From assembly GCF_001439815.1 (NCBI RefSeq), contig NZ_JYLM01000009.1, forward strand, positions 227,527-291,526: DNA of 64,000 bases, read 5' to 3'. The number at the start of each line of letters is the position of its first letter. Positions within the stretch are counted from its first letter, which is position 1. The notes beneath the pieces were generated by a model that saw only the letters and a program-made list of their open reading frames with translations, was not told where the DNA came from and ran no database searches. The DNA comes from Pseudomonas orientalis (GTDB lineage Bacteria; Pseudomonadota; Gammaproteobacteria; Pseudomonadales; Pseudomonadaceae). Shown here piece by piece: positions 1-8,503 of the stretch. The translations under genes were made by a program, and so were the position numbers.

Positions 1-438
1 TACGAACGTGCCCAGGTGCTGTACGCGCAGTGCCATCGCGCGCAGCAGCCGCTGTGCGCGCTGATGCTGGACATGGATCACTTCAAGAGCATCAATGACA
101 CCTACGGGCATCAGACCGGCGATCAGGTGTTGCGCCAGATTGGCGGCGTGATCAGCGCCTCGTTTCGCCAGGTCGATGTGTCCGGTCGCCTGGGCGGCGA
201 AGAATTCGCGATATTGCTGCCCAATACGTCCCTGGAGACCGCGCACAGCATCGCCGAGCAACTGGTCCGGGCCATTGGCGACCTGCGGGCCGATCCGGTG
301 CAGGGGCTGAGCGCCAGCCTGGGGCTTGCGTCGACCCATACCGAGGCGCTCGACTTGCATGGCTTGATGGACAGCGCCGACAAGGCGCTGTACCGGGCCA
401 AGGCGCTGGGTCGCAATCAGGTGGCCGTGGCGGGCTGA
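1..438 (+). CDS. Diguanylate cyclase, GGDEF domain (5' end outside window)
   Basis: This is the C-terminal part of a diguanylate cyclase, which condenses two GTP into cyclic di-GMP. The frame is open to the first base of the window, so the start and any sensory domain lie upstream. The visible part is nearly a whole GGDEF domain: the Mg/GTP-binding stretch LMLDMDHFKSINDTYGHQ, the active-site loop GGEEF, and the closing ADKALYRAKALGRN typical of the family end. Five residues before GGEEF stands RQVD, fitting the RxxD inhibitory site for product feedback. All catalytic motifs are intact, so activity is expected. The 3' end overlaps the tail of the convergent sensor kinase by 22 bp. Confidence 0.93.
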   Translation, partial: YERAQVLYAQCHRAQQPLCALMLDMDHFKSINDTYGHQTGDQVLRQIGGVISASFRQVDVSGRLGGEEFAILLPNTSLETAHSIAEQLVRAIGDLRADPVQGLSASLGLASTHTEALDLHGLMDSADKALYRAKALGRNQVAVAG

Positions 439-2621
439 TCCTTGGCCATGGCCCTGGCCAACGCGCGCGCAACCTGTTCGGCGGAGTAGGGTTTGGCGAG
501 GAACTCAAAGCCCTCGTACCCGCTGTCCGCCAGTTCTTCGCTGTAGCCCGAGACGAGCACCACCGGCAGGTCCGCACGGCGCTGACGCAGCAGCTTGGCC
601 ATGGCCACACCGGTCATTCCCGGCATCACCACGTCCGAGAAGACCGCGTCGAAGGCCTCGGCGTCTTTGCCGGCAAGCGTCAGCGCCTGTTCGGCGTTGG
701 TCGCCCAGGTGGTCTGGTAACCCAGATCCTTGAGGATCTGGCTGGCGAAACGTCCCACCTCGAGGTTGTCTTCGACAATCAGTACATGCCGTTGGGCAAC
801 GTCCAGCGGTGTTGGCAGGTCTGGATGTTCGTCCTCCGGCGGTGCGACTTCGCCTTCCACCTGGGGCAGGTACAGGGTGAACACCGTACCCTGTCCGGGA
901 GTACTGGCCACATCGATATTGCCGCCCGATTGCTTGGCGAAGCCGAAGACCTGCGACAAGCCCAGCCCGGTGCCCTTGCCGACGGCCTTGGTGGTGAAGA
1001 ACGGCTCGAAAATGCGCTCGAAGGCATCGTCGGATATACCGCTGCCAGTGTCGGCCAGGGAAACACTGATGTAGGGCAGGCGCGACTCGGCGTCACCACG
1101 GATGCGCGGCAGTGGCTGTTGCCCGACGACCTTGATGGTCAGGGTGCCCTGGCCGTTCATCGCGTCGCGCGCATTGAGGGCAATGTTGATCAACGCGGTT
1201 TCGAACTGACTCGGATCGATGCGCGCAAAGCAGAGCTGGTCGGGCAATTGCACCTGCACTTGAATGCGTGCGCCGGTGACGCTTTCGAGCATGTCGCCGA
1301 TGTTGCGCACCCGCTGGCTCACATCGAACACCTGCGGATTCAGCGGCTGGCGCCGGGCAAAGGCGAGCAGTTGGCTGGTGAGCTTGCTGGCCCGCTCGAC
1401 GGTATCGGACACCGCCCACATGTAGCGTTGCCGGCGTTCTTCCGACAGCCCCGGCTGGCGCAGGAAGTCCACGGACGAGCGGATGATCGTCAGCAGGTTA
1501 TTGAAGTCATGGGCGACGCCGCCGGTCAGCTGGCCAATGGCCTCGAGCTTTTGCGATTGGCGCAGCGCGGCTTCAGCCTGGGCGAGGGCGCGGGTGCGTT
1601 CTTCGACGCGCTGCTCCAGGGTTGCATTGAGTTCGGTATAGGCCGCCAGGCCCGCACGTACCGCGGCATCGGCGCGTACGCGTTCGATATGCGCCCAGGA
1701 GCGTTCGGTGACTTCGCCCAGCAGCGCAAGGTCATAGGAGGACCAGTGGCGGGGCTGTTTGTCGTGCACGGCCATCAATGCGGTGAGGCGCCCGTGTTTG
1801 ATCAGGGGCATGCAAAGCGTCGCCGTTACCCCGAGTGCCTGGAAATGCGCGGCTTCATGGGCCGGCAGTTCGAGCAGGTTGTCGCAGATCACCAGGGGGG
1901 CGCCGGCCCGCAGGCAGGCCACCGCGTGCTCGCCGAACGCGGCCAGGCTGTAATGGCCGATGATGCTCGGTGAGCCTTGCGCGGACCAGTCGCCGCGAAT
2001 GGTAAAGCCGTCCTGATCGTCTTCCATGTCGGCGTAGGCGCAAATCGACACGTGCAGGTGTTCGGCCAACAGGCGCGTGGTCAAGGTCATGATGGCTTCG
2101 GCGTCGGTGGCGGTGGCGACGCTCTTGCCGATGGCGTCCAGCACTTCCAGGCGCCGTGTGAGAAACACCGTGTCGGTGGTTTCGGTCACTGTATCGAGCA
2201 AGCCGACCACCGCACCCTGTGCGTCACGGATCGGGCTGTAGCAAAAGGTGAAATACGCTTGTTCAGGCGCCTCGTTGCGCTGGATCACCAGCGGAAAGTT
2301 TTCGATGTAGGTGGCTTGTCCGGCGAACGCGGTGTCGGCGATAGGGCTGATCTCGTCCCATGCCTCGTGCCACACGTCGCTGAACGGGCGGCCCAGGGCA
2401 TCGGGTTTGTTACCCAGGATCGGCACGAAGGCGTCGTTGTAGAGGGTGATCAGCTGAGGCCCCCAGACAATCGCCTGGGGGAAGCTGGAAGCGAAGCACA
2501 GCGCCACGGTTGTCTTCAACACGTCCGGCCAGTGTTCAAGTGGCCCCAGGGGCGAATTGGCCCAATCATGTCGACGAACCCGCTCTGCCATTTCGCTGCT
2601 GCCTTGCAGCCAATTCATCAT
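417..2621 (-). CDS. Hybrid sensor histidine kinase (PAS-GAF-HisKA-HATPase-REC)
   Basis: A soluble hybrid two-component kinase of about 734 residues. Domains in order: a PAS-type sensor (about 20-150, opening with NSPLGPLEHWP), a GAF domain (about 155-315), a short coiled coil, a HisKA domain with the phospho-accepting His at about residue 371 in GGVAHDFNNLL, an HATPase domain with N box NIALNARDAMN and the DTGSGI and GTGLGLS loops, and a C-terminal receiver with phospho-acceptor Asp near 663 (FSDVVMPGMTG). No membrane segment is visible, so the signal is probably cytoplasmic. I start at the ATG at 2621, preceded by AAGGTG, rather than an upstream TTG at 2654 without a ribosome site. No separate response regulator is adjacent, and the ligand cannot be inferred. 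Confidence 0.92.
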   Translation of the reverse strand: MMNWLQGSSEMAERVRRHDWANSPLGPLEHWPDVLKTTVALCFASSFPQAIVWGPQLITLYNDAFVPILGNKPDALGRPFSDVWHEAWDEISPIADTAFAGQATYIENFPLVIQRNEAPEQAYFTFCYSPIRDAQGAVVGLLDTVTETTDTVFLTRRLEVLDAIGKSVATATDAEAIMTLTTRLLAEHLHVSICAYADMEDDQDGFTIRGDWSAQGSPSIIGHYSLAAFGEHAVACLRAGAPLVICDNLLELPAHEAAHFQALGVTATLCMPLIKHGRLTALMAVHDKQPRHWSSYDLALLGEVTERSWAHIERVRADAAVRAGLAAYTELNATLEQRVEERTRALAQAEAALRQSQKLEAIGQLTGGVAHDFNNLLTIIRSSVDFLRQPGLSEERRQRYMWAVSDTVERASKLTSQLLAFARRQPLNPQVFDVSQRVRNIGDMLESVTGARIQVQVQLPDQLCFARIDPSQFETALINIALNARDAMNGQGTLTIKVVGQQPLPRIRGDAESRLPYISVSLADTGSGISDDAFERIFEPFFTTKAVGKGTGLGLSQVFGFAKQSGGNIDVASTPGQGTVFTLYLPQVEGEVAPPEDEHPDLPTPLDVAQRHVLIVEDNLEVGRFASQILKDLGYQTTWATNAEQALTLAGKDAEAFDAVFSDVVMPGMTGVAMAKLLRQRRADLPVVLVSGYSEELADSGYEGFEFLAKPYSAEQVARALARAMAKDQPATAT

Positions 2622-2793
2622 TGGGTTCACACCTTGTTCGCTACGCGCTGTCAAGCGTTGAAGAGGTCGGATTGCCTAGCTACAGACCGGCACGACCGTA
2701 ATCAGTTCAGCGCGCTCATCTCCTGGATAGCACTTTGATTTAATTGCCCATTTGGCGGGCAGGGCAGCCGCAGGTCCGGGGCGGCCCGCGACT

Positions 2794-3645
2794 TTATTGT
2801 GTGCCGAACAGTCCCGTCCAATAGATACCCGCGTCGCTTTTGGGGTCCATCGCGTAGGCCGCGCCCAATTCGCGAAATTGCGGGTTCATCAGGTTGGCGC
2901 AATGGCCGGGGCTGGCGAGCCAGCCGTCGAGCACCTTGCGCGGGGTATCGAGGCCGGCGGCGATGTTTTCGCCGATGTTCTTCGCGGCATAGCCGGCCAG
3001 CTCGGCGCGGTCGCCGGGGGTACGGCCGTCGTGGTCGAGGTGATCAAAAAAGTTGCCGTTGGCCATGTTGCGCGTGTGGCTGTTGGCGGCGCCGGCCAGG
3101 TCGTCGTTCCACGACAGCGGCGTGGTCGCCGTGAACGCCTGGGTGCCGCACTGGCGCGCCTGGGCGCGGGCGGCGTTGATCAGGTCGAGCAATTTTCGGC
3201 CTTCGGTCTGCCAGTCGCCCAGACCACTGGTCAGCAGCGGGCGCGCCAGTACGATGCGCCAGTCCTGGCCGCTGTTGCTTACGCCGATATCGACGAATTG
3301 CGGGTCGAGCACCACGCGACAGAAGCTCTCGCGCACCGCTTTCATGGCGGCCTCGGCGTCCTTGGGCCCGGACAGGCTGATGGCCTGTACGTTGACCATG
3401 GGGTAAGCGGCCCGCGCCAGCGCCTGCTGCAAATCGCCGACATTGTTGGCCGGCAGCACCAGCCGTGTATCACTGGCCAGCGGCGGCAGCTCCTGGGAAC
3501 CCTGGTCGCCGCAGCGCTGCACCTGGCTGCGGTACTGGTTGATCTGTTGCACCAACTGACTTTCTTCATTCGCCATCGCGCTGGCGCAGAACACCGTACT
3601 GGCGGCCAGCGTCGTAAGACCCATCATCAATGACAGAACGCGCAT
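2794..3645 (-). CDS. Secreted CAP (SCP/PR1-like) domain protein
   Basis: A 283-residue exported protein with a C-terminal CAP domain. The N-terminus, MRVLSLMMGLTTLAASTVFC followed by ASAMANEE, is a clear signal peptide; the ATG at 3645 has AAGGG upstream, so a longer in-frame version is rejected. The last 120 residues carry the CAP hallmarks: WNDDLAGAANSHTRNMA, FFDHLDHDGRTPGDR, AKNIGENIAAG and LDGWLASPGHCANLMNP, including the His and Glu residues of the CAP cavity. Bacterial CAP proteins of this kind (YkwD-like) are mostly uncharacterised, with lipid-binding and protease-like roles proposed. The N-terminal half (to about residue 150) has no family I recognise. It is transcribed divergently from the acetyltransferase at 3821. 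Confidence 0.88.
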   Translation of the reverse strand: MRVLSLMMGLTTLAASTVFCASAMANEESQLVQQINQYRSQVQRCGDQGSQELPPLASDTRLVLPANNVGDLQQALARAAYPMVNVQAISLSGPKDAEAAMKAVRESFCRVVLDPQFVDIGVSNSGQDWRIVLARPLLTSGLGDWQTEGRKLLDLINAARAQARQCGTQAFTATTPLSWNDDLAGAANSHTRNMANGNFFDHLDHDGRTPGDRAELAGYAAKNIGENIAAGLDTPRKVLDGWLASPGHCANLMNPQFRELGAAYAMDPKSDAGIYWTGLFGTQ

Positions 3646-3820
3646 GGACGTTACCCTTGAGCTTGAAAGTGCCCATGATGCGCGATCCAGGGGCATGCAT
3701 GCACCCGTTGGTCCGAACTTTTTTCACTCAATTGTTGATTTTCGGGTGCCCCGGACCCCGGCCAAACGGCGCGCAACAGGTACAATCGCCACGCCTCGAC
3801 GCGAAAACCCAGGAATTTGC

Positions 3821-4492
3821 ATGTTCAGCCTTACCCGCTACACCACGCCGTGTCCCGAACCGGTCAACAGCCAGATCCTGCAGATGGTGGTCGACAACCT
3901 CACCGACATCAGCAGCGTGGCCCTGGCGCCCAGTAACCTGCTCTACAACATCTACCAGTACGCCATCGGTTTTGAGGTGCACCTGTATCTGGAGGCGCTG
4001 GACGGCTCGAAGGGCATCAACGTCGAGCTGGTGGCGGCGATGCAGGACGAGACCGTCGTCGGCTTTTGCCTGTACCTGCCGGTGAAGGGCGACCCTCAAG
4101 CCTGTGGCGTGGCCTTCATGGCCGTGCACGCCGGCTCCAGGCGCCAGGGTGTGGCCCGGGCCATGCTGGACGATGTGCTTGCGCGTTATCCCCACGCCGA
4201 ACTGGCGTGTTCGGTCGAGAAGGTCCCGGCATTCGAAGCCATGGGCTTCAAAGTGCGCGGCGCGCGCGGCACGCAAGTGCTGATGAATACGCGGGACTAC
4301 GGCACCGATGGGTTGATGGGCGTGCTGGACGTGGCCGCTGTCTACAACTCGCTGGAAGTGCGGCAGATTCATACCTACCTGCTGCAAAAGCATGGCAAGC
4401 GCGCCATGGTGGATGCGGAAAAGCAGCGTGATCGGCATTTGGATCAACTGACGCGCAGGGTGCGGGTGTTTGTTGATCAACGCTTGGCCTAA
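3821..4492 (+). CDS. GNAT-family N-acetyltransferase
   Basis: A cytoplasmic protein of 223 residues with a GNAT acetyl-CoA-binding core near the middle: VAFMAVHAGSRRQGVARAML contains the R/Q-x-x-G-x-A pyrophosphate loop. The ATG at 3821 is preceded by AGGA at the right distance; an in-frame upstream start at 3644 would run through the divergent promoter region and is unlikely. The C-terminal 60 residues (AAVYNSLEVRQIHTYLLQKH to the charged end) are an extension beyond the usual fold. The substrate is unknown. Confidence 0.85.
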   Translation: MFSLTRYTTPCPEPVNSQILQMVVDNLTDISSVALAPSNLLYNIYQYAIGFEVHLYLEALDGSKGINVELVAAMQDETVVGFCLYLPVKGDPQACGVAFMAVHAGSRRQGVARAMLDDVLARYPHAELACSVEKVPAFEAMGFKVRGARGTQVLMNTRDYGTDGLMGVLDVAAVYNSLEVRQIHTYLLQKHGKRAMVDAEKQRDRHLDQLTRRVRVFVDQRLA

Positions 4493-4511
4493 GGTTCAAA
4501 CACTGAGGATT

Positions 4512-4709
4512 AACTGTGGGAGGGGCAAGCCCTAATGCCAGTCAGTTAAGGCTTTTTGTAGGAGCGAGCTTGCTCGCGAAAAACGTCAACGATAACGCGT
4601 GCTTCCTGAATGAACACGGCGCCTGTGAGTTTTTCGCGAGCAAGCTCGCTCCTACAGAGGGCGGCGTACGCTTAACTGACTGGCATTAGGGCAAGCCCCT
4701 CCCACAGTT
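4512..4709. repeat. REPIN nested inside a second long inverted repeat
   Basis: The outer arms 4512-4550 and 4671-4709 are inverted copies of 39 bp differing at two positions; each starts with the REP core TGTGGGAGGGGC. Inside, 4557-4656 is a second complete REP doublet of the other class (core TGTAGGAGCGAGCTTGCTCG, closing with its reverse complement). It sits between the convergent ends of the GNAT and TetR genes, where a folded transcript could also act as a terminator. Confidence 0.92.
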
Positions 4710-4732
4710 CGATTTTCTTTATCAGATAGGCC

Positions 4733-5344
4733 TCATCCTGCCGTTGAGACGCCGCGCTTGACCATCGCCAGGATGGTCGCCAGCAATTCCTGCTGCGCTT
4801 CTTCGCGGCTGATCTCTGCGCTGGCCGCCGCATGGGACAAGGCTTCGGCAGCACCCAGCATGGCACGCAGTCCGGCTTGGGAGAGCCGACCACCCGGAGC
4901 GAACGGCGCAAGGGCATCGCGGCATTTGTCCAGAAAGATCGCCTCATACTTGCGCTTGAGCGCCTCCAGCTCCGGTGAGCCGCTCAGCGCCGCCGTCACC
5001 CCCGGAATCTCGCGCCCCTGCAGCAGCACGCAATCCACATAGGACGATGCAATCACCCAGGCCCGGTCTTCAAGCGTCGCGCTGCTGGCCTCGATGGCGT
5101 CGACAAACACCTGGTTCTGGCGTCCATCGAAGTCTTCATACAGCGCCGCCAGCAGACCCGACCGCGTAGCGAAATGGTCGTAGACCACCGGTTTGGTCAC
5201 CCCGGCCAGCTCGGCCAGGCGGCCCAGGGTCAGGGCGTCGGTGCCTTCTGCGCGCACCAGTTGCCAGGCGGTTTCCAATAATTGATGCAAACGTTCTTCA
5301 CGCGACAGACGTCGACGTGGGGCAGGGGATTGTTCGCTTGACAT
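4733..5344 (-). CDS. TetR-family transcriptional regulator
   Basis: A 203-residue TetR-type repressor. Residues about 15-60 form the helix-turn-helix domain, with LGRLAELAGVTKPVVYDHF as the recognition region; the rest is the variable ligand-binding and dimer domain. It is divergently transcribed from the quinone-reductase-like gene at 5417 across 72 bp holding repeated candidate operators, which suggests it represses itself and that enzyme, with release by a small electrophile or quinone. That ligand is inference from the neighbour. Confidence 0.9.
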   Translation of the reverse strand: MSSEQSPAPRRRLSREERLHQLLETAWQLVRAEGTDALTLGRLAELAGVTKPVVYDHFATRSGLLAALYEDFDGRQNQVFVDAIEASSATLEDRAWVIASSYVDCVLLQGREIPGVTAALSGSPELEALKRKYEAIFLDKCRDALAPFAPGGRLSQAGLRAMLGAAEALSHAAASAEISREEAQQELLATILAMVKRGVSTAG

Positions 5345-5355
5345 GCTTATATACC

Positions 5356-5397
5356 AAAAGTAACTTAAAGGCGGTAACTTACTAAAAGTAGCTTAAG
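5356..5397. promoter_or_regulatory. Candidate TetR operator with direct repeats
   Basis: Between the divergent TetR and oxidoreductase genes lie two near-identical 14-mers, AAAAGTAACTTAAA (5356-5369) and AAAAGTAGCTTAAG (5384-5397), 28 bp apart, with a related GGTAACTTAC at 5373-5382 between them. The spacing and position over both promoters fit an autoregulated operator. Not tested. Confidence 0.55.
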
Positions 5398-5416
5398 CCC
5401 AAAAGGACAGAATGTC

Positions 5417-6016
5417 ATGCACGCACTTATCGTTGTTGCTCATCACGACCCGCATTCCCTTACCCGCAGCGTCGCCGAGCAGGTCGGCGCTGGCTTGAGC
5501 GCCTGCGGCCACACCTTTGAAATCGCCGACCTTGCGGCCGAAGGCTTCGACCCTCGCTACACCGCCGCCGACCACCAGGTACACCGCAGCCACGCAACGC
5601 CGCCGGCGGATGTGCTTGCCGAACAGGCACGCATCGAGCGCGCCGACGCTTTGGTGGTGGTGTTCCCGATCTACTGGTGGTCCATGCCGGCGCTGCTCAA
5701 GGGTTGGATCGACCGTGTCTTCGTCAACGGTTGGGCGATCGATTACGGCCCCGATCTTCCTGTGACCAAAAAACTGCGGCACCTGAAGGTGCATCTGCTC
5801 GCCTTGGGCGCTGCGGATGCACACGCCTTCGACCGGCACGGCTATGCCGAGGCCATGCGCACGCAGATCGATTACGGGATCTTTGACTATTGCGGCGCCC
5901 AGGTGCTGACGTCGCAGTTGTTGCTGGAATCGGAAAGCGACACTGCCCAGGCGCATTTGCACAGGGCCAGGACGCTCGGCCAGGGGCTGTTTGAGCGCGA
6001 GACAGTCGCCGGGTGA
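5417..6016 (+). CDS. NAD(P)H-dependent oxidoreductase, NQO1/MdaB-type flavodoxin fold
   Basis: A 199-residue flavoprotein of the NAD(P)H:quinone oxidoreductase family. The N-terminal MHALIVVAHHDPHSLTRS is the FMN/FAD phosphate-binding loop, and VVFPIYWWSMPALLKGWIDR is the signature around the flavin ring. Family members reduce quinones or other electrophiles by two electrons using NAD(P)H. The ATG follows AAAGGACAG. The divergent TetR gene and the repeated motif between the two point to induction by an electrophilic substrate. Related KefF-type proteins regulate potassium efflux, but no Kef gene is nearby. Confidence 0.88.
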   Translation: MHALIVVAHHDPHSLTRSVAEQVGAGLSACGHTFEIADLAAEGFDPRYTAADHQVHRSHATPPADVLAEQARIERADALVVVFPIYWWSMPALLKGWIDRVFVNGWAIDYGPDLPVTKKLRHLKVHLLALGAADAHAFDRHGYAEAMRTQIDYGIFDYCGAQVLTSQLLLESESDTAQAHLHRARTLGQGLFERETVAG

Positions 6017-6017
6017 T

Positions 6018-6407
6018 TCAAGCGTCGCGGAACAGGTCGTGGGCGTCCAGCAAGCGGTAGGCAATCTCCGGTTGCTTCTCCATGCCGCGACGAATCGCCG
6101 CCGGGATCGATTGCCGGGTCTTGCGACACAGGCCGGGCAGCTCGTCGATGACGATCTGGATGCCGCGCATGCTCTTGACCTCGGTGTGGCCCGGCGCGAT
6201 GTGCAGGCGGATGCCCAACTGCTCGTACATGCGCTGCTGCATATGCTCCAGGTCCTGCAGGCTCTTGAGGTTTTCCAGGCGCTCGAGCAGGCGCTTTTCT
6301 TCCTGGCGTGTCAGGCTGAGGATGCGCAGGTCGGCGCCGGGCGCCTGCAGCAAGCGTTCGCGCTCGCAGACGCAGGCGCCGGGTGGGCAGGGTTGGCGAA
6401 TGGTCAT
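6018..6407 (-). CDS. Conserved hypothetical protein with N-terminal Cys cluster
   Basis: A 129-residue protein that I do not recognise by name. It begins MTIRQPCPPGACVCERERLL; the three closely spaced cysteines could bind metal. The middle (RILSLTRQEEKRLLERLENL) is a strongly charged, probably helical stretch, and the C-terminal half (HTEVKSMRGIQIVIDELPGLC) looks mixed alpha/beta. Of two in-frame ATGs six bases apart I choose 6407, because GGGAGG is then about eight bases away. It lies 32 bp downstream of aroA on the same strand and is probably co-transcribed. No function is assigned. Confidence 0.72.
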   Translation of the reverse strand: MTIRQPCPPGACVCERERLLQAPGADLRILSLTRQEEKRLLERLENLKSLQDLEHMQQRMYEQLGIRLHIAPGHTEVKSMRGIQIVIDELPGLCRKTRQSIPAAIRRGMEKQPEIAYRLLDAHDLFRDA

Positions 6408-6439
6408 GTGCATGCCCTCCCGTAACCTGCGGCTTGGTC

Positions 6440-7696
6440 TTAGTAGCTGAGCGTTACGCCGAGGCTGCCCAGAGCTTTCCAATACCCGGGGTAGGTCTTG
6501 GCCACGCAGTCCGGGTCCTGGATCCGAATGCCCGAGACTTTCAGCCCGGCCAGGGCAAAGCACATGGCGATGCGGTGGTCGGCATGGGTGTCGATCGATG
6601 CGTCGCACGCCGTGCCGGCCAGCGCCGGGTCGGCAGCCACCAGCAGGTCGTCGCCCTCGATGGTCGCCAGACCTGCACGGATTGCATTGAGGCCGTCGTG
6701 CAGCGCCTGCACGCGGTCACATTCCTTGACGCGCAGGTTGGCCAGTTCAGTGAAGCGCACCGGGGTGTTGTTGAAGGCGGCGAGCACCGCCAGGGTCGGG
6801 ATGGCGTCCTGCATCTGCGAGCCCACCACCGTGGCCTGCATGTGCGGGAACTGGGCGATCACTGCCTGGGCCTTGGCGTCCGGCTGGGTGAAGTCGCCGG
6901 CGGCGACGCCGATGTCGATACGGCCGCCGGTCAACACTTCTGCAGCCCACAGGTAGGTGGCGGCGGAGGCGTCGGGTTCGATCAGGTAATCGTGGGCGGT
7001 GTAGCCGGTCGGGGCCACGCGCCAGGTGGTGTCGTCGACCGCTTCAACCTGGGCGCCGAAGGCACGCATGCAGTCCAGCGTCAGGTCCACATAGCCACGG
7101 GCGCCGATGTCCTTGCCGGTCAATGCGACTTCAATCGGCGCTTCGCCGCATGCGGCGAGCATCAGCAGGGCGGAAACATATTGGCTGGACAAGCCGCCGT
7201 CGATCTCGAAGCGCTTGGCCTTGACCTTGCCCACCCCGTTCACGGTGACCGGCGGGCAACCGCTGGGGCTGTCGACCCGGATGCCGTTCTGGCCGAGGGT
7301 GGCGAGCAGTGGCCCGATCGGGCGCTTTTGCATGTAGTCGTCGCCGTCCAGCACCACAGTGCCGTCCACGGTGGCGACGGCGGCGGTGAGAAAGCGCATG
7401 GCGGTGCCAGCGTTGCCGAGGAACAGCGGCTGCGCCGGCAGTTGCAGTTTGCCGTGGCCGGTGACCACGAAGGTGGTGTCGTCCGGCTCGTCGATGGTCA
7501 CGCCCATCTGCCGCAGGGCCACCGACATGTGACGGGTGTCGTCGCTCTTCAGGGCGCCGCTCAAGCGGCTGGTGCCGTTGGCCAGGGCCGCCAGCAGCAG
7601 GGCGCGGTTGGTAATGGATTTGGAGCCGGGGGGCGCGACCTTGCCATTGAGGGGAAAGTTGGGCGGTGTAACGGTCACGGTTTTTTGCGAACTCAA
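6440..7696 (-). CDS. aroA: 3-phosphoshikimate 1-carboxyvinyltransferase (EPSP synthase)
   Basis: A 418-residue EPSP synthase, the sixth shikimate-pathway enzyme, joining shikimate-3-phosphate and phosphoenolpyruvate. Motifs are complete: PPGSKSITNRALLLAALA, LFLGNAGTAMRFLTAA, DAIPTLA with the catalytic Asp, RVKECDR with the catalytic Glu, and DHRIAMCFALAGL. The start is TTG at 7696, supported by AGGAG nine bases upstream. The residue matching E. coli Pro101 is Phe102. Pseudomonads usually also carry an EPSP synthase fused to prephenate dehydrogenase, so this stand-alone copy may be a second enzyme; that cannot be judged from this window. Confidence 0.93.
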   Translation of the reverse strand: MSSQKTVTVTPPNFPLNGKVAPPGSKSITNRALLLAALANGTSRLSGALKSDDTRHMSVALRQMGVTIDEPDDTTFVVTGHGKLQLPAQPLFLGNAGTAMRFLTAAVATVDGTVVLDGDDYMQKRPIGPLLATLGQNGIRVDSPSGCPPVTVNGVGKVKAKRFEIDGGLSSQYVSALLMLAACGEAPIEVALTGKDIGARGYVDLTLDCMRAFGAQVEAVDDTTWRVAPTGYTAHDYLIEPDASAATYLWAAEVLTGGRIDIGVAAGDFTQPDAKAQAVIAQFPHMQATVVGSQMQDAIPTLAVLAAFNNTPVRFTELANLRVKECDRVQALHDGLNAIRAGLATIEGDDLLVAADPALAGTACDASIDTHADHRIAMCFALAGLKVSGIRIQDPDCVAKTYPGYWKALGSLGVTLSY

Positions 7697-7787
7697 GGGA
7701 CAAGGCTCCTGATCAAGGCGAGGTGGCAGGGAGTGGCCGACGGGGCGGACCCGAATAATCGGCCAAAGGTGCAGTGCTTGTCGAGAT

Positions 7788-8342
7788 TTAGCGCTGGCTC
7801 AGCCAGTAATCGTGCAGCGCCCGGGCGGCCGGTTCTATTTCGCCGACCTGTTGCTGATGGGCCTGCACATCCAGGTCCGCCGGCAACTCGAAATTATCCT
7901 GCTCGGCGCACCAGGAGATTTTCTCGAACTGCGCGGCCAGTTCGGCGGGCAACGCCGGCCAGTTGCCAATCGCGGCGCCCCGAATAAAGCCGAAGCACCA
8001 TTCTTCGGCGAGGGTCACGGTTTGGCCGTGGTGCTCTTTTTCATCGAACAGGGCCTTGAACTCACTGGAGTCGCCGGCCAGTTGCGTCGCCAGCGTCTTG
8101 AAGTGGCGCACACACAGGTCCAGGAACTGCTCGGCCTCTGCGCGACTTTCCCACTCCGGGTTCTGCCCGCCAAAGATTGCCGGAAACCACTCGGCGATCT
8201 CCACCTGCGTCGGGCTGGAGACCAATGCCGTGAAATAGCCGTCGAGTTCAGCCAGGTTCAGCACCGAATGGTCGTCGCCATACTTGAGCAGGGTTTCATC
8301 GATCAGGTCGAAATCGGCGGGGGTGAGCGGCTGGGCGTGCAT
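7788..8342 (-). CDS. UPF0149 (YgfB/YecA) family protein
   Basis: A 184-residue protein of the UPF0149 family. Typical features are the N-terminal MHAQPLTPADFDLIDETL, the LDGYFTALVSSP motif, EWFPAIFG, and WCFGFIRGA in the middle. The C-terminal SEC-C zinc motif found in some YecA proteins is absent. AAGGAT precedes the ATG. Family members are small, mostly helical and poorly characterised; no role can be inferred from the neighbours, which are aroA in the same orientation and a divergent crotonase. Confidence 0.85.
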   Translation of the reverse strand: MHAQPLTPADFDLIDETLLKYGDDHSVLNLAELDGYFTALVSSPTQVEIAEWFPAIFGGQNPEWESRAEAEQFLDLCVRHFKTLATQLAGDSSEFKALFDEKEHHGQTVTLAEEWCFGFIRGAAIGNWPALPAELAAQFEKISWCAEQDNFELPADLDVQAHQQQVGEIEPAARALHDYWLSQR

Positions 8343-8503
8343 GGGGCATATCCTTCAAACGTCGAACGCCGCGGCGGGGCGGCTTAAAGCGCCAAGGATG
8401 GCGCCTGGCAAGGTTTTTTGCCAGTCCCGCTTTTGGCCGATGCGCCGTTGCCTGCCCTTGTTATAGTTCAGGCCTTACCACTCGCCAGTCAGGGATCACT
8501 GCC

